DNA of 6,078 nucleotides, from positions 1 to 6,078 of the forward strand of contig MHYI01000129.1 of NCBI GenBank assembly GCA_001828295.1, written 5' to 3'. Origin of the DNA: Planctomycetes bacterium RBG_16_41_13. GTDB lineage: Bacteria; Planctomycetota; Brocadiia; Brocadiales; Brocadiaceae. The stretch's first letter is position 1; every line of letters begins with the position of its first letter. This document shows, in pieces, positions 5,870 through 6,078 of this stretch. The position numbers and the translations under genes are program-made. The notes under the pieces were generated by a model. The model was not told where the DNA came from. It worked only from the letters and a program-made list of their open reading frames with translations, and ran no database searches.

Positions 5870-5897
5870 TTAACCCCATGCTTCAGCATGGGGTTAA
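5870..5897. repeat. 12-bp perfect hairpin (TTAACCCCATGC / GCATGGGGTTAA)
   Basis: TTAACCCCATGC (5870-5881) pairs perfectly with GCATGGGGTTAA (5886-5897) around TTCA. A smaller GGGC-TTTA-GCCC hairpin lies about 20 bp downstream in CAGGGGCTTTAGCCCTA. No T-run follows either hairpin, so a REP-like palindrome is more likely than a terminator. The pairing and spacing recall REP doublets, but no transposase of the RAYT type is in view. Confidence 0.65.
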
Positions 5898-5935
5898 GAA
5901 ATGAAAATGTCAGGGGCTTTAGCCCTATATTCTTT

Positions 5936-5959
5936 GTAACATTTTAGCTTTTTGAAAAA
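5936..5959 (+). repeat. 24-bp direct repeat, copy 2
   Basis: GTAACATTTTAG followed by CTTTTTGAAAAA is the second copy of the repeat at 5834-5857. It differs at two positions, both C/T changes. Confidence 0.75.
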
Positions 5960-6000
5960 ACACCGCGCAAAGCTCCGTTAGCGCCTTTTTGAGAATTAAT

Positions 6001-6078
6001 ATTCAATATTCAATATTCAATGTAAAAGAATAGCGGCAAATGAGCAACAATTTGAGAATTGAACATTGAGAATTGAAT
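6001..6078. repeat. AT-rich heptad array with inverted halves (ATTCAAT / ATTGAAT), continues beyond the window
   Basis: Three exact ATTCAAT units occupy 6001-6021, with a degenerate AATTAAT before them. After a 29-bp spacer (6022-6050), the reverse-complement form appears in phase: TTTGAGA, ATTGAAC, ATTGAGA, ATTGAAT (6051-6078). The architecture, 7-bp units that turn over to the other strand, is the same as in the fliF-fliG gap, with a different unit sequence. The right end is cut by the window. Confidence 0.82.

Larger units (their letters stand above)
5725..6078. other. Gene-free 3' region with several repeat types
   Basis: This 354-bp stretch has no credible gene. It begins with an AT-rich run including T8 (5734-5741), without a good hairpin upstream of it. 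A CGCAAAG motif, two hairpins bracketed by direct repeats, and an AT-rich heptad array follow. fliK/flgD-like genes, which commonly follow in this operon type, do not begin here, so the transcription unit may end after the MotE/YlxF-like gene. Confidence 0.8.

Noticed and set aside
5970..5995. Hairpin GCGC...GCGC followed by CTTTTTGA as a terminator
   Set aside because: The stem is only four base pairs with a 12-base loop, too weak to support.

Overview
The window holds a run of flagellar basal-body and export genes, all on the + strand: the 3' part of fliF (MS ring), then fliG (rotor switch), fliH (ATPase stator/regulator), fliI (export ATPase), fliJ (export chaperone/central stalk) and a membrane-anchored MotE/YlxF/FlbB-type protein. 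This matches the classic fliF-G-H-I-J-(ylxF/flbB) order of Bacillus, spirochaetes and several deep-branching phyla. Every gene has intact family hallmarks, and no frameshift is visible. The organism is a flagellated bacterium of moderate-to-low GC. The intergenic debris (CGCAAAG and CTTCGTG tandem motifs, heptad arrays, small palindromes) looks to me most like anammox planctomycetes (Brocadiales). That is an impression from memory, and other phyla carry similar repeats.

Layout: 3-902 fliF 3' part, ending in four in-frame stop codons. 903-1282 gene-free, holding a 7-bp tandem array that reverses orientation (926-1028) and a 103-bp MITE-like palindromic element (1128-1230). 1283-4331 fliG-fliH-fliI, tightly coupled by stop/start overlaps (ATGA, TGATG). 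4332-4512 gene-free, holding an imperfect palindrome, a small hairpin, a perfect 14-bp hairpin followed by a T-run, and a CTTCGTG-type repeat. 4513-4977 fliJ. 4999-5724 the MotE/YlxF-like gene. 5725-6078 gene-free, holding a CGCAAAG tandem motif, a 12-bp hairpin and a smaller one bracketed by 24-bp direct repeats, and a second orientation-reversing heptad array that runs off the end.

How the genes work together: FliF forms the membrane ring, and its C-terminal tail binds the FliG N-domain. FliG converts stator force into rotation. FliH holds FliI at the C-ring and export gate, and FliJ sits in the FliI hexamer and couples it to the gate. The last protein probably anchors or assembles collar/stator parts next to the rotor. 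No novel defence or metabolic system is present. The unusual signal is the repeat-element load: a translationally coupled core (fliGHI) is uninterrupted while three flanking junctions are filled with structured repeats.
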